This document shows, in pieces, positions 7,954 to 16,252 of a stretch of 64,000 nucleotides of DNA. The stretch covers positions 372,001-436,000 of the forward strand of contig NZ_JAFW01000001.1 of assembly GCF_000526335.1 (NCBI RefSeq), given 5' to 3'. A program made the position numbers and the translations under genes. The stretch comes from Arthrobacter sp. 31Y. Lineage in GTDB: Bacteria > Actinomycetota > Actinomycetes > Actinomycetales > Micrococcaceae. The notes under the pieces were generated by a model. It ran no database searches, was not told the DNA's origin, and was given only the letters and a program-made list of their open reading frames with translations. Each line of letters starts with the position of its first letter. Position 1 is the stretch's first letter.

Positions 7954-8364
7954 ATGCCTTCACTTCCACACAAGGTAACTAACATCTCCGCTGCTAGCGT
8001 CACCGTCTCCGCAGTGGACTTCTCCGACGCAATTACTCTGGTCACCTTCGATCAGACTTCCACCGATACAACTTGGACTCCGGTATCCGGAAACGTCCAG
8101 ACCTCTACCGGTGTTCCGATTTGGACAGCAACACTTGAGTTTGGTCAAGACCTCACGGCTAACACCACTCTTACCAACTTCCTAATCGCAAACCACGGCA
8201 AGACCACAACAATTGTCTACAAGCCGAATGCCGCTACTCAGGCAGTTACCGCAAACGTAACCCTCAAGGCTCCGGCAACTCTTGGCGGTGGCGTAGGTGT
8301 TGCTACAAGCTCCACTCAGCTTCCTGTAAACGGTCAGCCAACTGTTACATCGGGCGCTAGCTAA
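7954..8364 (+). CDS. Major tail (tube) protein
   Basis: 136 residues with GAAAGGG ribosome site. Beta-rich, Thr/Ser/Ala-rich sequence with strands such as WTATLEFGQDL and KTTTIVYKPN and a glycine-rich C-terminus. Tail tube proteins are small beta-barrels encoded between head-tail connectors and the tape measure, as here. Assigned from composition and position. Confidence 0.7.
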   Translation: MPSLPHKVTNISAASVTVSAVDFSDAITLVTFDQTSTDTTWTPVSGNVQTSTGVPIWTATLEFGQDLTANTTLTNFLIANHGKTTTIVYKPNAATQAVTANVTLKAPATLGGGVGVATSSTQLPVNGQPTVTSGAS

Positions 8365-8369
8365 GCCAA

Positions 8370-8867
8370 ATGTTTAGCGTAGATCAGTCCCGCCTTCGTG
8401 CGGCTAACAAACGATTCCGTCAGCTACCTAAAGAGGTCAAGAACGATCTCCGCAAGTATCAGCGTGCGGAGGCGGGACCGATCTGGAAATCAGAGGTGTC
8501 AGCCCATTTGGGCAAGACCCCTATTTCAGACCGAGTATTCAAGACCGGTAACACCATCAAGGCCGGAGCGGTAATCACCCTCAAGGCCGGTAGCTCCAAC
8601 AAAAAGCTTTCCGGTGGCGCAACAGCCGCCGAGCTTATCCGTCCTGCCGAATTCGGTAGCAACAGGCGCGATAAGTACACCAGATTCAACCGTCGCTCCC
8701 CTAACGGGAAGATTCATCCCGTTGTGCGTCGATCCTCCCGCCAACTGCCTTCCCGCAGACGTGGCGGATACGTGGTCTATCCCGCAGCTGGAGCAGCGAC
8801 AAAGCGCATTGTGTCGCTTTCCGTACAAACAATTACCCGCAGTATTTATGACTCCGTAGGAGGTTAG
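8370..8867 (+). CDS. Basic HK97 gp10-like neck protein or tail-assembly protein
   Basis: 165 residues, very basic (many Arg/Lys, e.g. QLPSRRRGGYVVYPAAG). Starts five bases after the tube protein stop. Arrangement N-terminal helix followed by VSAHLGKTP and AAELIRPAEFGS resembles gp10-like minor neck proteins; its position between tail tube and tape measure would suit a tail assembly protein instead. No frameshift site was identified here. Confidence 0.5.
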   Translation: MFSVDQSRLRAANKRFRQLPKEVKNDLRKYQRAEAGPIWKSEVSAHLGKTPISDRVFKTGNTIKAGAVITLKAGSSNKKLSGGATAAELIRPAEFGSNRRDKYTRFNRRSPNGKIHPVVRRSSRQLPSRRRGGYVVYPAAGAATKRIVSLSVQTITRSIYDSVGG

Positions 8868-8871
8868 GACC

Positions 8872-10791
8872 ATGGCCGGACGCCCTATTGAAATCCCCAT
8901 TGCCATTGATTCATCTGGCGTGGACAAAGGCGCAGCCAACGTTTCTGATGCCTTCGATGAAATCGTCTCCAACCTTGATGACGTTGCGGCTTCCGGTGAC
9001 AAGGCGCTCTCTCAGGTAGAGGACTCCCTATCTGGCGTAGACAAGGCTCTAGGCCGTACAGCCAAGGAAGCTGACTCAGCCGGTGACAAGCTGGCTGCCA
9101 GCTTCGACGGAGCCAAGTCCGAACTCAAGGACGTAGCCAAGACCGCTGACAAGTCCGGTAAGGACGTAGCGGACGCCTACACAGACGCGGCAAAGAAGAT
9201 CGACCGCGACCTAACCAAGGCTCTTGAGGACGTAGAGGACAAAGCCAGGAACTCAGGCAAGTCTCTAGGCGACTCCGTAAAGAAGGGCACAGACAAGGCC
9301 GGAGAAGGCATGTCTGACCTCAAAGAAGAGTCAGCCTCTACAGCCAAGGAAGCAGCTGCCTCCTTCGGTTCGATTGAGGACTCAGCTGACGCTCTACAGG
9401 AAGTGCTTGCTAACGCGTTCGTTGGCTTCGGTCCTGCCGGTATGGCCGCTGGCATTGTTGCCGCCGTTGGTATTGGTCTCGCTATCTCCGCTCTTCAGGA
9501 GAACGCAGACAAGATCAACGAGAACAAAGAGAAGATGCTCGACCTTGCCCAGACCCTTAAGGACAAGGGCGGCGAATTCGATATGTCGGATGCCATTCAG
9601 GCAATGGATGACTACGGCTTTGCCATTCAGGACAGCAAGGAATGGTTTGAGTTCTTTCAGCAAGACGCTGTATCCGGCTTTGAGAAGCTACGCGACAACG
9701 CCAAGGATGCTGGTCTAACTATTGGTGAAGCATTCAAGGGTCAGTTTGGTGAGCTTGAGGACGCTAAGAAAGTTTCCGAAGAGCTAACCGGCAAACTGAA
9801 AGACCTTGAAGAGCAAACCAAGGGCAATATCCAGTACATGGGCGAATACGCTACCGCCGTGGATATGACAGACCCCGCAACCCAACAGCAAATCAAGGGG
9901 ACTAAAGAGCTTTCGGATAAGGTCAAGGACCATATCAAAGAGCTTGAGGCCGCTGCTGAGATTGAGCGCATCCGCAAGGAAGCAATTCAGGGAACCGTTG
10001 AAGCAACCCTTGAGGACATTGCAGCCCTTGAGAAGCGCACCCAAACAATTCAAGGTGGCGTCACTACTGAACTCGATTACTGGGAACAGGTAGATGAGAC
10101 CAATAAGATTCTTGAGGAAAACGGCAAGACTCTTGATAAGACCACTCAAGCTGGCCGTGATAACACACGCGCTCTAATTGATCAGTCCACAGCCGCATTG
10201 GAAATGGCACAAAGCCAACTTGATGCCGGTACTTCTGCCGATCAGGTTGCAGTCAACCTAGCTAATCAGCGTGAAGCGCTCTTGCTCCAGATGGATGCAA
10301 TGACAGGCTCACGTGCCAAGTCTGAGGAATTGGCCGCTGCTCTTGGTCTTATCCCCAAGGAAGTTATTGCCGAGGTCAAGACCAATGGTGTTGCGGAATC
10401 CAAGACTGACATTGAGACCATTCCGGCAACGACTGACACAACCGTAAATGTCTCCCAGACCGGAGCCGAAGCAACCCAAGCCAAAATCAATGCGGTTGAA
10501 GGCAAAGAGGTAAAGATCGATGTTGACGATATGTACACCGTCAAGGCCGTACAGGATCGCATTGATGGAATCCGTGGCCGTGAAGGCTCAAGCGGTCCCT
10601 TCATCGACGTAGACGACAACTACACGGTCAGCGCAGTTCAAAGCCGCATTGATGGAATCAAAGGCCGAGACGTTTACGTAAACCTCAAGGTTGGCAATGA
10701 ATTCGAATTCAGCCAGACCATTGCACGACTCACACAGCCAGTCTCCAAGACAGTAAACATCGAAACGCGTGGAGGCGTACCGAATGACTAG
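8872..10791 (+). CDS. Tape measure protein, short form
   Basis: 639 residues, SD AGGAGG. The N-terminal 170 residues are Ala/Lys/Asp-rich heptad-like coiled coil (e.g. DAYTDAAKKIDRDLTKALED), followed by a hydrophobic stretch at about 182-212 (FVGFGPAGMAAGIVAAVGIG), further coiled coil, and two similar C-terminal segments around VDVDDMYTVKAVQDRIDGI and IDVDDNYTVSAVQSRIDGI. The protein sets tail length; this length implies a short tail. The stop overlaps the next start. Confidence 0.85.
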   Translation: MAGRPIEIPIAIDSSGVDKGAANVSDAFDEIVSNLDDVAASGDKALSQVEDSLSGVDKALGRTAKEADSAGDKLAASFDGAKSELKDVAKTADKSGKDVADAYTDAAKKIDRDLTKALEDVEDKARNSGKSLGDSVKKGTDKAGEGMSDLKEESASTAKEAAASFGSIEDSADALQEVLANAFVGFGPAGMAAGIVAAVGIGLAISALQENADKINENKEKMLDLAQTLKDKGGEFDMSDAIQAMDDYGFAIQDSKEWFEFFQQDAVSGFEKLRDNAKDAGLTIGEAFKGQFGELEDAKKVSEELTGKLKDLEEQTKGNIQYMGEYATAVDMTDPATQQQIKGTKELSDKVKDHIKELEAAAEIERIRKEAIQGTVEATLEDIAALEKRTQTIQGGVTTELDYWEQVDETNKILEENGKTLDKTTQAGRDNTRALIDQSTAALEMAQSQLDAGTSADQVAVNLANQREALLLQMDAMTGSRAKSEELAAALGLIPKEVIAEVKTNGVAESKTDIETIPATTDTTVNVSQTGAEATQAKINAVEGKEVKIDVDDMYTVKAVQDRIDGIRGREGSSGPFIDVDDNYTVSAVQSRIDGIKGRDVYVNLKVGNEFEFSQTIARLTQPVSKTVNIETRGGVPND

Positions 10792-12160
10792 CATTACAGC
10801 CACTCCGGATACGGCTACCGGATCAGTACAACTGAATATCACGCAGAACTCTTCTGTCACGAAGGTCACGCGTTCGGACTCCAACGGCATTGCCGATGTT
10901 CGTATTTCCGCTGGACAGTTCCCCAGCCCTTCCGCTGGAACAACTATCCTCACGGACTACGAAGCCGCCCACGGATTCAACCTCTATACGGCTTACTGTG
11001 ACGAATACGTGACAGCTACGAACCTTATTCCGAACCCGTCATTTGAGACCGGCTATAGCTCATGGACACTCAACTACTGCACAGCCAGTGCCGTAAGCAG
11101 CTTCAGCCAAATGACGAAATCCGGAACATACATCCTTCAGGCCGCCTCTGACGGCACAAATGCTCAACCCAGCGTGTGCATGATTAGCGCCTCCTATCGA
11201 CCCGCCGTAACTCCCGGCCAATGGGTCGGTCTGGGTGCCTTCATGGCAACCGAAACAGGGTACGAAGTCCGCATTTGGATCAACTGGCGCGACTCAGCAG
11301 GGGCCACGCTCACCAACACCCTTAGCCCTTGGAGAGTTGGTAGCTTCTACGCTGGCGCAACCCAACAACTCATTGATCAGGCTCCGGCCGGAGCCGCTTC
11401 AGTTGGTGTGTATTTGCAGTGGCGCAACCCGGCAGACACCGTGAATCCAATGGCTTCCGGTAAGCGCATGTGGGCAGACGCCGTGAAGCTCTTTATTGGA
11501 GACGATCAGGCTTCCGTACAAGCCCTTTTGGATCAGCCCTACTTTGATGGAAGCACTCCGAACACTGCCGACGTTGTGACGGCGTGGACTGGTACAGCGC
11601 ACCTGTCTACCTCCACAAGGACTACGCACATCACGACTGTTTCCACGTCAGCCAACCTGACACTAGCCAAGCCGTGGCTCATGGTCCCGATTGCTCCGAA
11701 CTTCTCTGAGACAGCCGAGAGCATCACGGACTATTCCAGTGGCCGAGCTTCTAACTCGACTGTGCACAGGATCATTGGCCGAGCGGACCCCATCGTTGTA
11801 CAGGGCAAGCTAGGTACCCGCACAGGCTCACTGGAAATCTGGACTGACTCCGTAGCTTCCGCTAACAAGCTCGCTCGCGTCTTTGACCGTGGCGAAACTG
11901 TCATGCTCAAGCAGCCAGTCAGCGGCCTTGATATGTATTTCACCGCCGATGATCTGGAAGTCTCCCCGTACTCCGTGGAAGGCGTAGATGCTACCCGCTA
12001 CAAGTTCACCGTCCGCTTTACGGAGGTCAAGCGTCCTACCGGCAACCTGTCCGGTGCTCTTGGCTGGAACTTCGATGCTCTGGCCGCAGGATACGGAAGC
12101 TTCTCAGCGATCCTGGCCGTTTACCCGACATTCGATGACCTGACCATCGGAGGCGCGTAA
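10784..12160 (+). CDS. Minor tail protein with carbohydrate-binding-like domain
   Basis: 458 residues from the ATG at 10784, which overlaps the tape measure stop by 8 nt and has GGAGG eight bases upstream; this is preferred over a start at 10769. The segment starting LIPNPSFETGYSSW (about 82) resembles carbohydrate-binding-module jelly-roll domains of tail proteins. The C-terminal part is a distal-tail-like beta domain. It should lie at the tail tip and contact the cell wall. Confidence 0.7.
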   Translation: MTSITATPDTATGSVQLNITQNSSVTKVTRSDSNGIADVRISAGQFPSPSAGTTILTDYEAAHGFNLYTAYCDEYVTATNLIPNPSFETGYSSWTLNYCTASAVSSFSQMTKSGTYILQAASDGTNAQPSVCMISASYRPAVTPGQWVGLGAFMATETGYEVRIWINWRDSAGATLTNTLSPWRVGSFYAGATQQLIDQAPAGAASVGVYLQWRNPADTVNPMASGKRMWADAVKLFIGDDQASVQALLDQPYFDGSTPNTADVVTAWTGTAHLSTSTRTTHITTVSTSANLTLAKPWLMVPIAPNFSETAESITDYSSGRASNSTVHRIIGRADPIVVQGKLGTRTGSLEIWTDSVASANKLARVFDRGETVMLKQPVSGLDMYFTADDLEVSPYSVEGVDATRYKFTVRFTEVKRPTGNLSGALGWNFDALAAGYGSFSAILAVYPTFDDLTIGGA

Positions 12161-13290
12161 TGGCCGCGATTACTGCCCCTTGGGCGCTAGAGTCCGCAGC
12201 CCGTATCAGGGAGCCTCACAGGCAGGTTCTTAAGGCGACGGCGTACCCGGTAACAGGTGCTCCGTTCGATCTGGACGTACTGGACGCAACTGTGACTCTC
12301 GATGAGTCATGGAGTCCGCGTATCCAAGCGTCTCTGTCCTGTGAGATTCCCGCTGACAAGACGCAGCTTGCCGCGCTCGACCCTCGCAAGAGAGTCCGCG
12401 TCAAGGTCTATGCCGGTTATCAGTGGAACTCCGTAAGCGAAGACGTACAGCTACTAGCTGACCTTCACTTGAGGAACCGCGATATCAAGCGACCTGACAA
12501 CACCCTTGAGCTACGCCTTGCCTCCGATGAGGCGCTGGCACAGGACTACAAGCGTCAAAGCTGGGACACACAGCCGCCGACAACAAACCTGTTGGACTTC
12601 GTGACCTATCACGCGAACATCTCAAGCATCCCGGAGACTATCCAGCCGGTGCTTACGGACTTCGTAACAAGCTTTGGAGCCTCTTCCCTAACCGGAGTGG
12701 TGCAGGAACCCGGCAAGGACTCATGGAGCCTCCTAGCGGACGCACAGGACCGCGCAGGATGCCGAATCTACGTGGACGGTAACCGACGCTGGCACATTGA
12801 GCGACTTCCAAAGCTTGGCGTGACAGCCCTCAACCTGACCATCGGTGTTGACGGCATCATCACGGAATCGTCAGCGACCTTGAGCCGTGAGGACTTCAAG
12901 AACGCGGTGACGATCAAGTACCAATGGCGCGACGGAGCCGGAAACGATCAGGTGATCTACGGCAACTGCTTTGTGAACTCAGGAGAGTTTGCAACGTCCG
13001 CTATTGGCTTCAACGTCTACTACCTTGAGCGCTCCGTACCGGCCACACAGGCACAGGCAAACGCAGCCGCACAGACCGTCCTGACCTCCGTAGGCCGACG
13101 CGGCAACAGCTACTCCATCACGGCTCTAAACGCCTTTTGGCTAGTTCCTGGCTCTACCGTCACGGCCACCCTTCCCGAAGGCGACCAACGAAAAATGTTG
13201 GTTTCCTCCGTCAGCTTCAACTACCCCTCCGGAGAGATGAGCCTCAAGCTCCGTCAGCCGGAAGACCTCTCTACAGCGGCAACACCATAA
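12160..13290 (+). CDS. Minor tail protein (tail-hub type)
   Basis: 376 residues; the ATG overlaps the previous TAA by one base. Beta-rich, with RVRVKVYAGYQW near residue 71 and a middle segment EPGKDSWSLLADAQDRAGCRIYVDGNRRWHIERLP, typical of the hub/baseplate proteins of siphophages that follow the distal tail protein. No enzymatic motif is seen. Confidence 0.7.
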   Translation: MAAITAPWALESAARIREPHRQVLKATAYPVTGAPFDLDVLDATVTLDESWSPRIQASLSCEIPADKTQLAALDPRKRVRVKVYAGYQWNSVSEDVQLLADLHLRNRDIKRPDNTLELRLASDEALAQDYKRQSWDTQPPTTNLLDFVTYHANISSIPETIQPVLTDFVTSFGASSLTGVVQEPGKDSWSLLADAQDRAGCRIYVDGNRRWHIERLPKLGVTALNLTIGVDGIITESSATLSREDFKNAVTIKYQWRDGAGNDQVIYGNCFVNSGEFATSAIGFNVYYLERSVPATQAQANAAAQTVLTSVGRRGNSYSITALNAFWLVPGSTVTATLPEGDQRKMLVSSVSFNYPSGEMSLKLRQPEDLSTAATP

Positions 13291-13299
13291 GGAATCGAA

Positions 13300-13788
13300 A
13301 TGCCCACAACTACTACTTACGGAATCTCCTACCCGACTGGCACACAGGCCCCTAACGTGCCTCTTGCCATGCAAGCAACCGCTGACAGTGTGGAAGCTGC
13401 CCTAGTCACAATCCAGTCCTCCACGTCCTCAAACGTCGCTCTTGGTGGCTTGTACAACCAGTACACGTCAGCAGGGTCTTACGGCGTGCCTAGGTACACA
13501 AAGGCCTTCAACAAGACCATCACGACTACGGGAATGATTGGCACAACGGGAACCACAATCACGATGACAGGCGGACAGCAATACCTCATTGCAACCCTGC
13601 CGGTTGGTGTGCGTCCCGCGTATGACATCATCCTTCAGCCCAAGACGGCTACGGCCATGGGTGGAGTCCCTACGCTCTACATCCGCGCAAACGGTGATGT
13701 GCACTATGAGAACTCAACGACGTTCACAAGCCTTGCAAAGGGAAGCTTCTGGATTTCGCTAGACAACATCTCTTGGACTGCCCTCTAA
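13300..13788 (+). CDS. Short tail fibre/appendage protein
   Basis: 162 residues, SD AAGGAA. Start PTTTTYGISYPTGTQAPNVPLAMQATADSVEAAL is the usual opening of siphophage fibre-like proteins, followed by a Thr/Gly-rich beta domain. It is the last phage gene before the host junction, so it may be the receptor-binding protein or a truncated fibre. Confidence 0.6.
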   Translation: MPTTTTYGISYPTGTQAPNVPLAMQATADSVEAALVTIQSSTSSNVALGGLYNQYTSAGSYGVPRYTKAFNKTITTTGMIGTTGTTITMTGGQQYLIATLPVGVRPAYDIILQPKTATAMGGVPTLYIRANGDVHYENSTTFTSLAKGSFWISLDNISWTAL

Positions 13789-13820
13789 ATTTCATACAAC
13801 GACTTGGTACCGTCTACTGG
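13789..13820. other. Prophage 1 right attachment junction (attR region)
   Basis: The last phage stop is at 13,786-13,788; from about 13,818 the frame TGG TAC ACC GTT CAG continues as a bacterial ssb-like protein. The crossover therefore lies in these 30 bp or slightly further right. The exact core cannot be read without the left junction. Confidence 0.55.
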
Positions 13821-14219
13821 TACACCGTTCAGTCATTCCGCTTCCTCGCCGGGCATGTTGGATGCAGCATCAAAAAGGGACAACGGGTGCTCGTCATTGG
13901 GAGGCTACGGCTGCGGCAATGGGAACATGAGGGCCGCGTCTACCATGTGGCTGAAATCGACGCCGAATCAGTAGGGCATGACCTCATGTGGGGCTCTGCC
14001 AACTTCACCCGAATGAATGGCACCTCAGCCCCTGCTGACTCGGCACCTGCTTTGGAATCGCCCGGGACCCCTGACAGCAACAATGAGTGGGACTCCGAAG
14101 ACCAAGGCACAATTCCGCCCGAAGACGAGTCCATCGCCAGCACCGTCGACGACCCTGACGGCACTGGCCCTCTACTGGTCAACACCACAACCGGGGAATT
14201 GGTGGGTGCCGGCGTTTGA
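13818..14219 (+). pseudogene. ssb: 3' fragment of host ssb-like gene cut by prophage
   Basis: From 13,818 the frame reads WYTVQSFRFLAGHV, then IKKGQRVLVIGRLRLRQWEHEGRVYHVAEIDAESVGHDL, the second half of an OB-fold single-stranded DNA-binding protein as found in Actinobacteria. The first 50 or so residues (usual MSxxIxVxGxVA opening) are absent, replaced by phage sequence. The C-terminal tail is acidic and lacks the classical DDDIPF tip, so this is probably an accessory SSB. The missing 5' part should lie beyond the left end of the prophage. An ORF can be read into it from 13,773, but those first residues are not SSB-like. Confidence 0.75.
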
Positions 14220-14282
14220 CCGGCGCGCCAAGACTCGGAGGCCCGCGGGACCAGCCCTGCGTGCCGGGCCTATTCTGGGTCC

Positions 14283-14643
14283 ATGCCACACGACCATGCT
14301 CCTTCGAGGATCGAAACAGCTCCTGCTACCTGGGCGGCCGTTGAGGAATTGTTCGGAACCAAGGGCGAACCATCCCGGTGCTGGTGCCGGTGGTTCGCCC
14401 TTAGCGCCAAAGATTGGACCGGTTCATCGCCGGGCGACCGTAAGGAATTGTTGAAGTCAGCGTTCCAAACAGGCCCGGCGCCGGGCGTTCTGGCGTTCCG
14501 GGATGGACACCCGGTCGGCTGGTGTGCAGTTGAACCGCGGCAAAATTACCCACCGCACATTCTCGCTTTTCACGGCTGCAGGCTTTCGCGCAGTGTCCGA
14601 ATCAGTTCCAGGCCGGCCAGTTGTGCGGCTCCGCAAACAGTAA
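14283..14643 (+). pseudogene. Decayed GNAT N-acetyltransferase
   Basis: The frame from 14,283 encodes a normal start of a small GNAT protein (WCRWFAL, then PGVLAFRDGHPVGWCAVEPRQNYP, to about residue 86). It then runs into unrelated sequence. In another frame from 14,569 the typical GNAT end FTAAGFRAVSESVPGRP is found, with a stop at 14,641. The middle, including the acetyl-CoA-binding segment, is missing, so an internal deletion has removed it and shifted the frame. Confidence 0.65.
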
Positions 14644-14669
14644 CGCGGTTCAGTAGACCGGACCGACGT

Positions 14670-15437
14670 CTACGGCAGCGTCAGGATGAGCGGTCCCTCA
14701 GCCGTGATAGCTATCGTGTGTTCGCTGTGGGCGGCGCGTCGGCCGTTTGCTGAACGAAGAGTCCATTCGTCCTCGTCGTGGTAATAGTCGTCCTTGCCGC
14801 CCAGTATCAACATGGGTTCAATGGCAATGACCAGACCGGCTTCGAGCTTCATGCCCCGGCCAGGCCGGCCCAGGTTGGGAACGGGAGGCTCGGCATGCAT
14901 TGTTCGGCCGATGCCATGCCCACCGTGATCAGCCAACAACCCAAAGCCCGCACGTTTCGCCTCACCGCCGATTGCATAGGCAAGGTCACCCATCTTGTTC
15001 CCGACACGGGCTGCCTCGATCCCCCGCGCGAGTGCCGCCTCTGTGGCTTCCACCAACTCCTGGTCCCCCGGGTCTGCGGTGCCTACAACAAAGCTGACGG
15101 CCGCATCACCACACCAGCCTTCCAGGAAAGCGCCGCAATCAACACTCAGCAGATCGCCGTCCTCCAGAACGTATCCATTCGGGATCCCGTGGACCACGGC
15201 GTCGTTGACGCTGGTACAAATCACGCCCGGGAACGGCACTGCCGCCCACCGCGGATGGTAATCGAGGAAGGCGGGCTTGGCTCCAGCGTCGGAGATCACG
15301 GCGGCCGCGACGTCGTCCAGCTCCTCAAGCGAAATGCCCACGGCAGAGTGCTTCCTTACGGCGGACAGTGCATTGGCCACAATGCGGCCGGCCTCACGCA
15401 TCATCGCAATCTGGTCCGGTGATTTCAGCATCGACAT
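14670..15437 (-). CDS. map: Methionine aminopeptidase, type I
   Basis: 255 residues. Removes the initiator Met from nascent proteins after deformylation. The metal ligands are visible in order: Asp in LLSVDCGA (about 98), Asp in WCGDAAVSF (about 110), His in GGHGIGRTMHAEPP (about 174), Glu in AIEPML (about 208) and Glu in SEHTIAI (about 241); the substrate His is in VVHGIPNG (about 82). Length is normal for the type I enzyme. It stands alone on the minus strand; the partner enzyme, peptide deformylase, lies 4 kb away. Confidence 0.95.
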   Translation of the reverse strand: MSMLKSPDQIAMMREAGRIVANALSAVRKHSAVGISLEELDDVAAAVISDAGAKPAFLDYHPRWAAVPFPGVICTSVNDAVVHGIPNGYVLEDGDLLSVDCGAFLEGWCGDAAVSFVVGTADPGDQELVEATEAALARGIEAARVGNKMGDLAYAIGGEAKRAGFGLLADHGGHGIGRTMHAEPPVPNLGRPGRGMKLEAGLVIAIEPMLILGGKDDYYHDEDEWTLRSANGRRAAHSEHTIAITAEGPLILTLP

Positions 15438-15535
15438 ATGCCCACTCTACGGCGGCCTCTCAGCGGGAGCGAGGCCCGCAGTCCCTGGCCATCGTTGGAA
15501 CCCTGCTGGCCCAATACCCGCCCTAGAGTTGTGGC

Positions 15536-16222
15536 ATGACCAACAATGTCCTCGTGCAATCCATCCGGTCTGGTCTCCATTCAGCCGCTGACGCCACGCG
15601 GGGACTTGAAGCCCAGGCGTACATGAAATCGGAGATGCCTTCTTTGGGCGTGCGGGTTCCCGAGGTACGCAAAATTGTGAAGGCGGCAGCGAAGGAGTTC
15701 CCGGTTAGGTCACCAGATGATTTGAGGAACGCCGTATGGGAACTGTGGCGTCATGCTAAGGCACGTGAAGAACGGTACGCAGCCATCGACCTGACGGGCC
15801 TGCGAATGGTCAAGGATGACCTGCAAATGCTACCCGTTTACGAGGAGATTATTCGGACAGGAGCTTGGTGGGACCTCGTGGACGGAGTCGCGCACCGGAT
15901 CTGTGGACTCCTGCTCGCCCACAGATCCACCATGACTCCGGTCCTTCTTCAATGGTCCAAGGATGATGACATGTGGGTTCGTCGGGCGGCAATCACTGCA
16001 CAACTGGGAGCCAAGTCAAAGACTGACGCCAGCCTCCTGGCAGAAGTTATCTCCCCGAATCTCTCCGACAACGAGTTCTTCATTCGTAAGGCGATCGGAT
16101 GGGCCCTACGCGAGTACAGCAAAACGGACCCTGCGTGGGTCAGGGCATTCGCTTCCAGCAACGCAGGCGCCCTGAGTCCACTATCCACCCGCGAGGCACT
16201 GCGGCTGTTGCCGCCCAGCTAA
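15536..16222 (+). CDS. DNA alkylation repair protein (AlkD-like)
   Basis: 228 residues, all helical, with the pattern of the AlkD/AlkC HEAT-repeat DNA glycosylases: SLGVRVPEVRKIVKA near residue 34, WELWRHAKAREERYAAI near 65, TGAWWDLVDGVA near 107, DDDMWVRRAAI near 142 and FFIRKAIGWALREYSKTDPAWVR near 180. The Trp/Asp residues of the base-excision cleft are kept. These enzymes remove N3- and N7-alkylated purines. It is transcribed divergently from map. Confidence 0.85.
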   Translation: MTNNVLVQSIRSGLHSAADATRGLEAQAYMKSEMPSLGVRVPEVRKIVKAAAKEFPVRSPDDLRNAVWELWRHAKAREERYAAIDLTGLRMVKDDLQMLPVYEEIIRTGAWWDLVDGVAHRICGLLLAHRSTMTPVLLQWSKDDDMWVRRAAITAQLGAKSKTDASLLAEVISPNLSDNEFFIRKAIGWALREYSKTDPAWVRAFASSNAGALSPLSTREALRLLPPS

Positions 16223-16252
16223 CCGGAAACGATGAGGGCCCGGCCAAAGGCG

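Larger units (their letters stand above)
1..13820 (+). mobile_element. Prophage 1, right-hand part (small siphovirus-like element)
   Basis: A continuous plus-strand run of phage genes (ATPase, HNH, terminase, portal, capsid, head-tail, tape measure, tail tip) with lower GC and a different codon style from the following chromosomal genes. It enters from the left edge, so integrase, immunity genes and the left attachment site are outside the window. Head and tail genes are packed into about 11 kb with a tape measure of only 639 residues, which is typical of very small siphoviral genomes. No endolysin is visible. The right boundary falls between the last phage stop codon (13,788) and the first recognisable ssb codons (about 13,818). 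Confidence 0.9.

Noticed and set aside
13773..13817. Start of the ssb fragment at 13,773
   Set aside because: These codons overlap the phage fibre gene end and are not SSB-like; the frame is open only by chance before the junction.
14778..15422. Plus-strand frame opposite map
   Set aside because: The minus-strand methionine aminopeptidase has all active-site residues; the plus frame has none.
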